Below are positions 12,772 through 23,103 of a stretch of 64,000 nt of DNA, in pieces. The notes below the pieces were generated by a model, which saw nothing but the letters and a program-made list of their open reading frames with translations, did no database searches and was not told where the DNA came from. Source of the stretch: Mercurialis annua (Eukaryota > Streptophyta > Magnoliopsida > Malpighiales > Euphorbiaceae); NCBI RefSeq assembly GCF_937616625.2, contig NC_065576.1, forward strand, positions 9,984,501 to 10,048,500, given 5' to 3'. Every line of letters begins with the position of its first letter. Position 1 is the stretch's first letter. The position numbers and the translations under genes were made by a program.

Positions 12772-12897
12772 TCAGGCGAGCCAAGGCGAGCGCTAAAGCG
12801 CATAAAGCGCTGGCCTGACTGAAGGCGCCTCGACTGGATGGTCTAGAGGCGCCATCAATCTTTGGCGCCTCGCCTAAGCGCCTAGGCGCACCAGGGT
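12772..12897. repeat. GC-rich GGCGCC/GCGCT repeat inside the ACINUS leader intron
   Basis: About 125 bases are full of GGCGCC, GGCGAG, AGCGCC and AAAGCGC words in direct and inverted order, in contrast to the AT-rich flanks. The tract can fold extensively. It looks like a short foldback element or element remnant. No ends or target duplication could be fixed. Confidence 0.45.
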
Positions 12898-13072
12898 GTT
12901 CTGAGGTTAACCATCTCTTGCTGACTATATGTTAATTTGCATCATTATTTCAGTGCTTTTTGTTTCTGATATGACCATGCATTTGGGATGTCTCTTAACA
13001 TTAGATATTTTCCACTGAGTGGATGATTTTATGTTCTGTGTAGGATTGTGAAAGTGATTTTGGTTGGGAAGG

Positions 13073-16000
13073 ATGTCATCAAAATACCCGATTCTTGACA
13101 ATCGGCCAATAGATAACTGGAAAGTTACAGAGCTGAAGGAAGAGCTTAAGAAACGGAAATTGGCAACGAAAGGTTTGAAGGATGATTTGATAAAACGCTT
13201 AGATGAGGCTCTTAGAACTGAGAGGGAAAATAATGAGCAAGATGTGATCACTGGTCTTGATTTGGATAATCAGCCTGAGCCAATTGTTTCTGAAGAAGGT
13301 CAAGTTGTTTCTGACGATTCACCTATACAAATTGAGGATGTGAGTGCTGACCATGTTGATATTAATGATAGTGCTGAAGCCATAGGCCAAGAACCTAAGG
13401 AAAATGTCTCAGTTAGTGATAATGATTCTTCTAAGGTTGGAGGGGAGCCTGCTGCTACTTTTGAGGCTAGCATTGAAGTGTCTAAGAATGTGGCATCTGA
13501 AGTAATATTGGTTGGGCAGGATGCAAAAAGTTTTGGAATAGAGGAAGAGAATGGGGACTCCAAGAGCCAGCCGGACAACGAGGGTTCCATGCCTCAGCCG
13601 GACAACGAGGGTTCCATGCCTCAGCCGGACAACGAGGGTTCCATGCCTCAGCCGGACAACGAGGGTTCCATGCCTCAGCCGGACAACGAGAGTTCCATGC
13701 CTCAGCCGGACAACGAGGGTTCCATGCCTCAGCCGGACAATGAGGGTTCCAAGCCTCAGCTTGAGAGTGAGGTTACCGAGCTTCAGTTGGGGAGTGAGGG
13801 TTCCAAGCCTCAGTTTGGTAATGTGGGTTCAAAGCCTCCACTTCAAAATGAGGATTCTGAGCCTCAGCCGGATAATGAGGGTTCGAAATCTCAGCTGGAT
13901 AAAGAGGATCCAAAGCCCCAAGAGGTGAATGAGTGTTTGAGGGCTTCACACGAGGATGTATTGCATGGCTCTTCTACTCCAAACAAACAGGTATCCGAGG
14001 TCAGTCCTAATTTAGGGTTTCAAGTAAAATCTGATTCTATTTCTACTGATTCTGTGTCAATTAATGAAAAGACTGAACTAAAGGATAATATAATTACTGA
14101 CAATGTCAAACTAGAACTAGATGTTAATCCAGAAATGGTGGAGGCATCATCCAACAATATGCCCCATGTTGGTGGCGAATCACATCCAATGGATGTTGAA
14201 GAGCCACTAGACGACAAGGCATCGGTTGAAGAGAAAGATGATATCAATGCTGCAAGTGCAGATGTAAGCAAGAAAAATGATATTGTAGATGTGGGGGAGT
14301 CTGAAAAGTTAAATTTAGACAGAAGTTCTGGTGATGACTCTATGGAGGAAGATGTTTTGGAGAGTAAGCAAATTGACCCAAAGTACCACACTGATGATGT
14401 GGGAGATAAAAGTGAGAAAAGAACTGAAATACATGTTGTGAAAGAGGAAAATCTTGTTGATGTTGTGGGGAATCACTCGTCTATTGATGAAAAGGACATG
14501 CATGTTGAACAGAAATCTCGTCCAGCTGTTATTGCTGAGAAAAGAAAGCTTAATGGTGGGTGTTGCATTCTGAATGTTTCTTCCTATTTAGAGTAACCCT
14601 TTTGCAATATTTTTATTCTGATATATACACTTCGGCTTACTTGTTTGTTTACAATATTATCTTGCTTTAAAATTTTAATTCATTACTATATTTATGTATA
14701 GGTTATATTATTTCAAATTACAATGTTTTGTGATGCCTCACTGTAGCTAGGGGTGAGCATCGGTCGGTTCGGTTCGGTTCGGTTTCGAATCGACCAAAAC
14801 CGACCATACCGAAATTGCTTAAATGTTCAACCGAACCGGAATAATTTTAACCAAAAACCGAAATATTTTTTGACCGAATTTTTCGGTCGGTTCAGTTCGG
14901 TTTCGGTTTTTTAATTCGGTTTAAGCTTTTTAAAAAGTCTATCATTTTTGACCCAAAATTAAACGCATACTAAAAATTATAATAAAGCCACAAATTACAA
15001 CCATATGAACTTAAATTACAATTTATAATTTTAGTAAATACACTAAAAAAAAGAAAGAATACAACAAAAACAATAAATCTAATACATTAACAAAGATCTA
15101 TTTATAAATCTGATACATTAACAAAAACCAATAATAATAATATATCAGAAAAAATCTCCACTTTTCAGCAACTTGATCTTGTTTGAAGTTACGGATCTGT
15201 CAAAAAAAACAAAAAAAATTCAGAAGAAATTATACCATTAATAAGATGTATAAAAAAATGCATGAAACAACTAAATTTATACCATGGATTACAAAATATA
15301 AAAATAAATAGAAAAATATATGATTAAACCTTTATCTTTTAAAGGGTTTGAAGCAAATCTCTAATCTTAAAGCAAACTAACAGATTTAGAGTAAAATTGA
15401 CGGCCTACTCTTATTCGTTGGAAATCATTTGATTATTTTGAAAGGTATAAACTAGAAAGATTGAAGATTTAATTAGAAGAGTGGAGAGAAAAATTGGGTT
15501 TGTGGTGAAAGATTAGGAAGAGCAGAGAAAAAGAGAGGACGGCAAGAGAGAGTGAGATGAGTGAGAGGACATGAGAGAGAGAGAGAGGAAAAGAAAAATA
15601 GGGTTTCAAAAGTTAAGGTGGAATATATACCATGTAACATTAAAGATATTCTAGAAATAAAAATAATCGAACCAAATAATTACATCTGATTCGGTGTGCT
15701 CGGTTTTTCGGTTATTTCGGTTTTTAATAATCTTAAACCGAACCGAAAACCGATCACCAGACTTCTACTTATCCAACACCGAACCAGACCGTTTTAACCG
15801 AAAAACCGAACCAAACAACAAATTTTGGTTCGGTCCGGTTTTTCGGTCTGATTCGGTTTCTGCACACCCCTAACTGTAGCTAATCATGGCATCCAAAGTT
15901 TGAGAACTTAACAAATGCTGCATATGGGTTCATTAATCTGCAGCTCTATTTCTGATATTGAATTATAAAAAGCTTTCAGCAAAATTATTTTTGGGTGGAC

Positions 16001-19000
16001 TTGATTGAAATTTATAGCCATGGTTGATTTTATTGCTTGCCTTGCTTACTATTGGAGCTTAGTATTTTGGAGGGGCTATTCTACATTTGTTGATAGTTCT
16101 AAATAAAATCTACTGTATATTTTGAAACTGAGTTGTAGAAGTCTTCAATGAAATTATCTCTGGGTGGCCCTTGCTTGTAGAATAACAACGTATTTGACTT
16201 ATGCTCGCCTTGCTCATTGGTGCTTATTATCACGAAGGAGATGAGCTGGGCATATTGAAAAAGAATTGGTCTTAACATGTCAAGAATTGATAGTAATTTA
16301 TCTATATGGAATTGATAAAATGCATGGTTTACCTGAATTAGATTTGTGATTGCGTGTTTAATAAATTATCTGTTATGTGTGGATAAAGAAACTGCCAGGA
16401 TAATTCTTAATACACCATCATAGGAAAAAAGAGGTTTACATCTCTCTTTCACCAGCACATATTTGCATAATATCTGTCAAGACCTTAAAATTGCATCTTG
16501 TTTCACGAGCATCTTTCCAGAACCTTGCTTTCTAATATAAATTGTGTAGTTAAACTTATATGCTATTTTTAGCTCTAGTCCACAAACAAACAAAGAACTA
16601 GGCAATGTTATAGGTGCTTTAGGAAAGAGTACAAATCCGGCTGTCCTTTTTATGCTGTCTTTTGTTCAATTACAAATAGTATTTTACAAAGAAGTGAAAA
16701 AACCTTTTGAATCAATGGCATCTTGCTTCACTAATGGCTTTCCAGATCCTTGCTTTCCAAATTTAAACTGTGTATGTAAACTTATAGGATAAGATTATGT
16801 TCTAACCCACACACTAGCAATGCAATAGGCAATTTTAACATGCTTTAGGAAAGAGTTCAAATAAGGCTGTCCTCTTTATGCTTAGTCTTTTGTTCTAGTA
16901 CACAGTATTTTCCAAAGGAGCTAATTGAACTACTTTGGATGCAGTTATTTGGTTTTTGAAACTAGTAGGCATTGCATGATGAAGTTGTCTTAGGTCACAG
17001 ATTCAGTATGGTAGAATATGGTTAAGGGCTAAGCATTCAAATAAAGTCTTCTCTTTTTGTTTTATATGTATAGAGTTGACTTCTGCACTCCTGCATATTC
17101 AGACTGCTTTAGTCTTCTTTACATGTGAAATTTGTGTATCATATGAATTTATTTTTTGATCCTTTTTTATCCATGTTGAAAAATTATGCTACTCTTATTT
17201 GCTAATTCCCCTGGAACCTCTTTCATTATGGATATGATAGAAGTTGTGTATTTATCTATCAAATTTTGTTTGGTTATGGAAATAGAAATATTTTAATTTG
17301 CATTACATCTTTCGTCTCTGACTCCCTTTGTGAATGATTAATTTTGCTAATGAGTTGTCTCTTTAGTAAATGAAGTGTTGGTCAAATAATTTTAGTTATA
17401 GCTAATAATAGGATTGGGAAAAGTGAAAAATGCCCATATAGAGTATTTCCAGTAGTTTTTTTTAAAGTGAAAAATGCCTTTATAGAGTATTTTCAGAAGT
17501 TTTTCTCAACGTGCCAATCTGGTACACGGGAAGGGGCTGATTGAGGAAGAGAGGGTCCATATAGCTTTCTACTTATAGTGTTTACGGGAACTTTCTCTTC
17601 TATTTTGACCTAGAGAATAAACAGAAGAGGAAGAAACCCTCTTTTTGATTAGTTTCGCTATTGCACCACTGAGAGAGCGTTAAGCTGATTCTCTCAAAAG
17701 GAGAGATTGATAAACTCTTCTGGCTTTTTGTCTACTTATCTTAGTGATGGAAAAAGTTAGGGATTTTCTCTGGATTGAACTTTCATGAGAACTATATGCT
17801 AATGCAAATGTGTATGTCTTTTGCATATATACTTTATATATAGTATAAAGAGCTAAGGTGAATTTCAGATTGAAGTCAACCTTAGTTTGCCCTTTTTTGT
17901 CTAGAAGAGGAAACACAAGTTCATCTGCTTTTTAATTTCCAATTTCTTCGAAGGGTATGGTTTGCTTCTCCTTTCTAAAAATTGAAGCCTAATACTCGAA
18001 AGAGATGCTTTACAAGTATTACAATCGTTTAACACTCAAAATTTATCTAATTATTCTTGTTGGAATATTTGTCAAGTTATTAAGTATCTCTCTTTTCACT
18101 TTTGAATCATGCCGTTTCCAATATATACATAGATCAGCAAATATTCGAGCTCATAATCTTGCTCGAAGGATCAGTTTAGATAAACGTGTTTATACATATC
18201 GTGTTGTGTAATCCGTGTAATATCTATGTCTTGTTTGAATTTTGTATATTAAACTCTATTAATAATCGTGTCAAGTTCGTATTTAGGATAATCGTGTTCG
18301 TGTCTAAACGAGTCTGATTCATTTATGACCCGCAGACACAAATTGCCAGCTCTAATTTCAGTATGCAGATGATTGTTGCATCTGGATTTAACAAGGTTCA
18401 CTTTGAATTTGATACCTTTATAGCTATACAATGCGTTTCTAATCTTTCAGGCGCGATTAAATAAGACAAATTAATTGCAGAAGACATTATATATCTCTCG
18501 GAAACCAGATTGAGGAGGTCAGATTTTCTCATGTTCGTACGGAAATTAAACTATAATAATGGAACCATGGAAGGAATTACAAAGCTTAACAACTTTTATA
18601 TTTTACTTAAGAAACAAAATTTCAAAATTATTTCAGAAATGTAAAAGACAGATAGAAATAGAAAGGCAAAACACATATTTAGATTTTTATATTATCACAC
18701 ATTTCTAAATTAGGTCCCTACACTTTTATTTATCAACAATAAATTCATACACTTTTAAATTTATAGACATTAAATTCCCGGTCACGTGAAATAAAGTGTG
18801 TGCACTCCACGTACAGCAACGGCTCGACATGACTGATATAAATGTTTTTATTGTTTACACTATTTTTTTTTAAATTGGATCCTTACACTTTTATTTTTTT
18901 TCAAAAAAGTAAGTTCCTCGATCGGTTTTTCTTCGGCATGACTTGACACGATTAATATTTTTTATTACGGAGGGACCTGATATCTACAAAATTAAAAGCA

Positions 19001-22000
19001 TAAGGATTTAATATATACAAATTATAATGAAGCGGCTCATTTTAAAAAAGTGTGAGCATGTAAGGACCAAAACACACATTTTGCCATTAAGAAATAGTAA
19101 GAAGAAAATATTCATGTTCTAAAATGGTGAAAATAACAGGTTAAATGTTCTCTTCTTTTTCTTTTGATTTTAAGTTTGCGCCATAACCAGCAAATGCACA
19201 TTCAGATTTAGGGCTTTCTGTAATACTTAATCGTCTTTCTTATATACTTCTTAAAAACCAACTCTCTAACTAACATTTTTAGCACTTGTTTTTTCTAGGG
19301 TTTCTTCCCCAACATTACTTCTAGGGTTTCTCACAATTTAAATTCAGTCACCACATTAATTCTCTCTTTACTTCAGCTAAAAAGCTTCAATCTTTTCAGT
19401 TATTTTGTTCTTCTTTGATATTGGGTTGGTTTTAATTCAAGATTCTTCTGCTTCTGGGAGGAGTTTAAATTCTACTTCTTGTTGTTGTTTGCAATTGGAT
19501 TGAATTGGGGTTTTTAAAGTCAAAATAATTGAGTGAAGATTGGAATGAATAGTGTATTTAGTGAGCAGATTCTTGCTGATAAGCTTTCTAAGCTCAACAG
19601 CACCCAGCAATGCATTGAAAGTATCCTTTTTTTAATGCCAATCTCATTGTTCTATCTTGGGCATTATGTAGTTAATTACGTTTCTTGTATTATTTTAACT
19701 TTCTTGTAAGGATTGTTATACTGTTGTATTCGTTTCTTGTTCGAAAAGTATGTTATTCTTGACTCTTTCATGTAGCTCTGTCACATTGGTGCATATTTCA
19801 CCGGAGTAAAGCAGAGCAAGTTGTTCAAACATGGGACAAACAATTTCACAGCTCACAGATGGAACAGAAAGTTCCCTTGTTGTATCTTGCCGATGATATT
19901 CTTCAGAATAGTGAACGTAATGGGAATGAATTTGTATCCGAATTTTGGAAGGTTCTTCCCACGGCACTTAAAGATCTTAATGAGAAAGGCAATGATCGCG
20001 GAAAGACTGCAGTCACGCGATTGGTAAGTGAATTCCCGTGCTTTACTTATTTCCTTCCTGAAATTTATTGATTAAAGTTTATAGGGCTGCTTACAGTGTA
20101 ATCATGGATCTAGAGCATCTTATTTAGCTATACTGGATAATGTTAGTTTTGGTCTTAACCTGATTAATCAATGAGAGTTTGCTCTTCATAAGCTCTTGTT
20201 GTTTCTATGTGATATGTATGACTCAATTAGGATATAGTTAAACTGGGGTAAGTTGAGAGTTTTATATTGTAGTACTTTTGTTTGTTGCTTACTGTGCCAC
20301 CAAAGATTAACAGTAAAACAAAGATATTTAAGCGGTTGACCGAAGTACAAGATGCTAGCATGAGGCTACTGATATTTTATACCCTCAATTTTTTTTTTAG
20401 AAAAGGTGAATTCTTGGACTGGATTTACGAAATTAATCTTCAAACTGTGGTTATTAGGTGAGCATATGGGAAGAACGGAGAGTTTTTGGATCCCGTGCTC
20501 GGAGCCTTCGAGATGTAATGCTTAGTGAAGAAAATCCGCCGCCATTGGAGTTCAGCAAAAAACGTTCGCGGTCTGTCGAAATTATGAAGCGGGATATCAG
20601 CAAAAAACGTTCGCGGTCTGTCGAAATTATGAAGCGGGATACTCGATCCATTAAAACAGTAAGAGCAAGGATTTTGCTTCTCATTGTTTCTGAATTTTTT
20701 GATTGTGCATATATGGTTATGTATGTATGCCTATATGGTGCTGCATGCATCATTATTAATTTCCGCAAATGGGAAGGGCATGTTTGCCCTATCCATCTCC
20801 TTATTTTTAAATGTGCTTGACTAATATATCATTGCTCTGGACACCAGAAATTGACTATTGGAGGTGCTGCAGAAAAAATTGTATCGGCATTTCATTTGGT
20901 TGGCAGTGAAAATCAAACTGAAGAGGCAGAAATGAGCAATTGTAAGTCTGCAATCAATCTTGTGCGGAAGATGGAAAAGGATGTTGAAATTGCATGTAGA
21001 AGCGGTAAGTTAATTAAAATGAGATCATCATAGAATAAGGTGTCCTGTCGTTTTATCCTTTTAGTAACTCCAGGTCATACTTTGACTTTCAGAATTTGCA
21101 GATATCTAAAGCTTTTTTTGGCTCTTCAGGTAAGGATCCCAAAAGAAAAGTAATGGCCAAAGAAATAGAGGAAGAAGGTTCACTTTGAATTTGCTACTCT
21201 TATTTGCTAATTCCCCTGGAACCTCTTTTCTAATATTATTTTTTGGCTGTATGAAGTTGCTGTTTTCACTACTACTGAACAATTCTCATTTTGTCTGTTG
21301 TTTTACTTGCATTATCTTTATTGTTATTCGATCATTCAACTCCTCTCTGTTGTTTGTGAGAGTATTTGTATGTATGTTTGTTTCTGTATAACAACTGGGG
21401 TTCTCATGATGTTTGGTGTGTAATTAGCAGATCAAGATGCTGTTGGGAGCAGTGAGCCTTTGAAGAGGCAAAGGAGATGGAATTCTGATAGTGTTAAGGT
21501 GTCTGAACCACAAAGCTCGATTCCTGCTCCTACTGCCACACCTACATTTCCAAGACGCACCTTCTCCCGGTCTGACTCTTCAGTTAGCAACGGGGATACT
21601 CCAAAAGAACGTATTGGTGAGTCATTGTTCTTTTGAATGGGCATTTATATAGGTGTGCTTGGGGTGGTACAAATCAATATGTGCAGGGTCTTACTTCTGT
21701 TGTTTGGCAGTTCCAACATCGCATAGGCCTGCAACAAACTCCCTCAGAATTGATAACTTTCTGCGTCCTTTTACCCTGAAAGCTGTCCAAGAACTGCTTG
21801 GAAAAAATGGCAGTGTCACCAGTTTCTGGATGGACCAGATCAAAACCCATTGCTATGTTAGTGTAAGTCTTCTTCGAATCGTTCTCTATCAGTCTTTGTC
21901 ATTTTCCAAGGGCCTTTCTTAATGATTTATTAGTTGAAATTAATTAAATTTGGAAGACCATTATTTTTCTGTCCAGCAAGGCTCATTACTCTGAAATAAG

Positions 22001-22528
22001 TTTTGCACGAATGAGTGCACTACTCATCGCTTGCTATTTATGTTTTATTTTTTGTTGATGCAGTACTCATCTGTGGAACAAGCCTCCGCGACCCGAAATG
22101 CTGTGTATAACCTTCAATGGCCTCCAAATGGTGGGAAAAATTTAGCGGCCGAGTTTGTTGATCCCCAGGAAGTGAAATTGAAATTGGAAGTTCCTCAGTC
22201 TCCGGCTGCACCACTGACTACCGGTGCTTTAGCTTCTCCATCTTTGCAAACTCAGCCCTCTCCACGTCTGCAACTTTCTAGACAGCAACTTCCACCCCCA
22301 CCTCCCCTCCCACCACCACCACCACTATCTAACCCTCCCCCGGCAAAGGAAAGGCTTGGTCATCTACCACCACCACCTCCACTTTCAGAGAAACATGACC
22401 CGCCTATTGTTACTCTGGATGACCTCTTTCGGAAAACTAGAGCAACTCCTAGAATCTATTACCTTCCATTGTCGGAAGAACAAGTTGCAGTGAAGCTTGC
22501 AGAATGGGGCAAAAATGTGAAGCAGTAG
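13073..22528 (+). CDS. ACINUS: ACINUS: SAP-RRM-RSB protein of the ASAP/exon junction complex
   Basis: Exons 13073-14555, 21431-21616, 21711-21862 and 22064-22528 give 761 aa; the true ATG is at 13073 (MSSKYPILDNRPID). The SAP domain at about residues 10-45 (WKVTELKEELKKRKLATKGL) binds nucleic acid. A long acidic, repeat-bearing linker follows. The RRM at about 561-640 (SLRIDNFLRPFTLKAVQELL, CYVSYSSVEQA) precedes a proline-rich stretch and the RSB motif at about 722-755 (PPIVTLDDLFRKTRATPRIY), which recruits RNPS1 and SAP18 in this family. Exon 1 ends in phase 1 (AAT G|GTGGGT) and joins exon 2 as KLND-QDAVGSSEP. Intron 1 is 6.9 kb and holds a 1.1-kb MITE and an inserted copy of CID-gene exons 1-5'. 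Exons from that insert could be spliced in, so the actual protein may be a fusion. Confidence 0.85.
13562..13751 (+). repeat. 27-bp minisatellite coding NEGSMPQPD repeats
   Basis: A 27-base unit (nine residues, SMPQPDNEG) is repeated about six to seven times almost without change in ACINUS exon 1. More diverged copies (SKPQLESEV, SKPQFGNVG, SEPQPDNEG) continue to about 13920. The unit is a multiple of three, so copy number can vary without shifting frame. The array extends the acidic, disordered linker between the SAP domain and the RRM. Confidence 0.9.
14749..15872. mobile_element. 1.1-kb MITE with 9-bp target duplication in ACINUS intron 1
   Basis: ACTGTAGCT at 14740-14748 is repeated exactly at 15873-15881. 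The ends are AGGGGTGAGC and GCACACCCCT(A). Both arms are rich in TTCGGTTCGG-type words, in opposite orientation. A nine-base duplication suggests a Mutator-like mover; the TIR alone also resembles hAT-type elements. The interior has no coding sequence. Confidence 0.75.
16480..16930 (+). repeat. Imperfect tandem duplication within ACINUS intron 1
   Basis: A unit of about 230-240 bases starting near 16480 (ccttgctttc, aaacttata, ctttaggaaagagt, ggctgtcc, cttttgttc) recurs from about 16715 with the same words in the same order and many substitutions. It is an old local duplication of non-coding intron DNA. Confidence 0.6.
17187..17223 (+). repeat. Left copy of the 37-bp duplication flanking the inserted block
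   Basis: These 37 bases of ACINUS intron 1 (starting TGCTACTCTT, ending GGAACCTCTTT) are found again, identical, at 21192-21228. Between the two copies lies DNA that belongs elsewhere: RPL30 3' flank, spacer and CID gene. The pair therefore marks the borders of an insertion. The left border has a TTT overlap with the incoming RPL30-flank sequence. Confidence 0.85.
18083..18640 (+). mobile_element. LINE RNase H-like scraps (copy A)
   Basis: Two fragments of a plant non-LTR element's C-terminal RNase H-like (RVT_3) region are present. One, at 18095-18178, reads FQYIHRSANIRAHNLARRIS. The other, at 18363-18640, starts MQMIVASGFNKVHFEFD and has an in-frame TAA after NLSGAIK that copies B and C lack. 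In intact elements the second piece precedes the first, so the order here is permuted. MITE sequence lies between them. Confidence 0.6.
19296..19544 (+). promoter_or_regulatory. Transplanted CID promoter/leader with two telo-boxes (copy A)
   Basis: Two reverse telo-boxes (TAGGGTTT at 19296-19303 and 19322-19329) sit about 220-250 bases before the start codon, followed by a TC-rich leader. The same arrangement is kept in B (41216-41249) and in the intact gene (49048-49081). The inserted block therefore brought a complete-looking core promoter into the ACINUS intron. Confidence 0.55.
19545..22528 (+). CDS. Chimera A: CID domain fused to ACINUS RRM-RSB
   Basis: CID exons 1-4 (19545-19620, 19776-20023, 20458-20658, 20848-21004) are followed by ACINUS exons 2-4 (21431-21616, 21711-21862, 22064-22528). 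CID exon 4 ends in phase 1 (AGC G|GTAAGT) and ACINUS exon 2 begins with two bases (AT), so the join codes CRS-D-QDAVGSSEP in frame: 494 aa with a CID (about 1-135), RRM and RSB. CID exon 5 is cut short and has no donor, so skipping it is the simplest splice. If it is retained, translation stops at 21186-21188 after EIEEEGSL, leaving a CID-only protein of 246 aa. CID changes versus the intact gene include LADDILQNSER for LANDILQNSKR. ACINUS exon 1 (phase 1) could equally splice to CID exon 2 (phase 1), giving a 963-aa SAP-CID-RRM-RSB protein. Confidence 0.6.
20552..20641 (+). repeat. 45-bp in-frame tandem duplication in CID exon 3 of copy A
   Basis: 20552-20596 and 20597-20641 are identical and code the basic stretch SKKRSRSVEIMKRD twice. 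Copy C has a single unit; copy B has lost this part of the exon. The length is a multiple of three, so the frame is kept. The stretch looks like a nuclear localisation signal. Confidence 0.9.
21130..21191 (+). pseudogene. Truncated CID exon 5 with filler at the CID/ACINUS junction
   Basis: Homology to CID exon 5 stops after GAGGAAGAAG (intact gene, about 50893). The next bases, GTTCACTTTGAATTTG, are not from CID exon 5 or from the ACINUS intron. With the preceding AAG they match the spacer at 18391-18409 (aaggttcactttgaatttg). Native ACINUS intron resumes at 21192. The join brings an in-frame TGA at 21186-21188. Confidence 0.8.
21192..21228 (+). repeat. Right copy of the 37-bp flanking duplication
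   Basis: This is identical to 17187-17223 and continues into native ACINUS intron (tctaatattat). In copy B the same sequence follows the same filler at about 42936, showing that B's ACINUS part was copied after this junction formed. Confidence 0.85.
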
Positions 22529-23103
22529 GGGACTGTCAGGCTAATATTTCCTTTGCGGCTGCTCTTAAGATTTTTGTTATGGTGGTCAGTATGTTAGATA
22601 ATGGTTAGATAGTATCACATAATTGCGTCTTTGCAGGTCTGCAGGTGTTGCTTGTGGAGGGATATGTTCCAGCCAAGCAAAGGGAAATGGTTCGATGAAT
22701 TTGGTTTTTCCGAGGACCGCCTTATGTTGAGGGCTCCTTAAGTTTTTTCGCTCTTTTTTTTTTTGGTTTAGTGGTAGAAACATTTGAACAGAGAGCTGTC
22801 TTGTTGTGTATGAGCAGATACATTCTTCACCCGACTTATGAGCCTTTCTGTTGAACAAGAACTAATTTGCTCATTATGTTTTCATGTTTTTATTGGTAAC
22901 AACTTAACGTGTAGTCTGACTTTCTTGTCATGGTGATTTGTTGTGCGCACAGTATTAGTAGTGCTACGTAGTTTTGCATGTATTTTCTTTTGCTTTTCTG
23001 GATAAAAGCTTTATGAGTGAAGGCCATTCTGGTGAATTTTATTACTTTTTCAGATCAAAAATTTAAATCTTAGATATTTATATAATGATTTTAAAAACAA
23101 ATC

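Noticed and set aside
13551..13928. 125-codon ORF rich in TTRVPCLSR repeats
   Set aside because: It is the +1 frame shadow of the 27-bp minisatellite in ACINUS exon 1.
17187..21228. Reading the block in ACINUS intron 1 as a retroposed gene or a Helitron capture
   Set aside because: Introns and promoter are kept (not retroposed) and no Helitron ends border it; a 37-bp direct duplication and filler fit break repair better.
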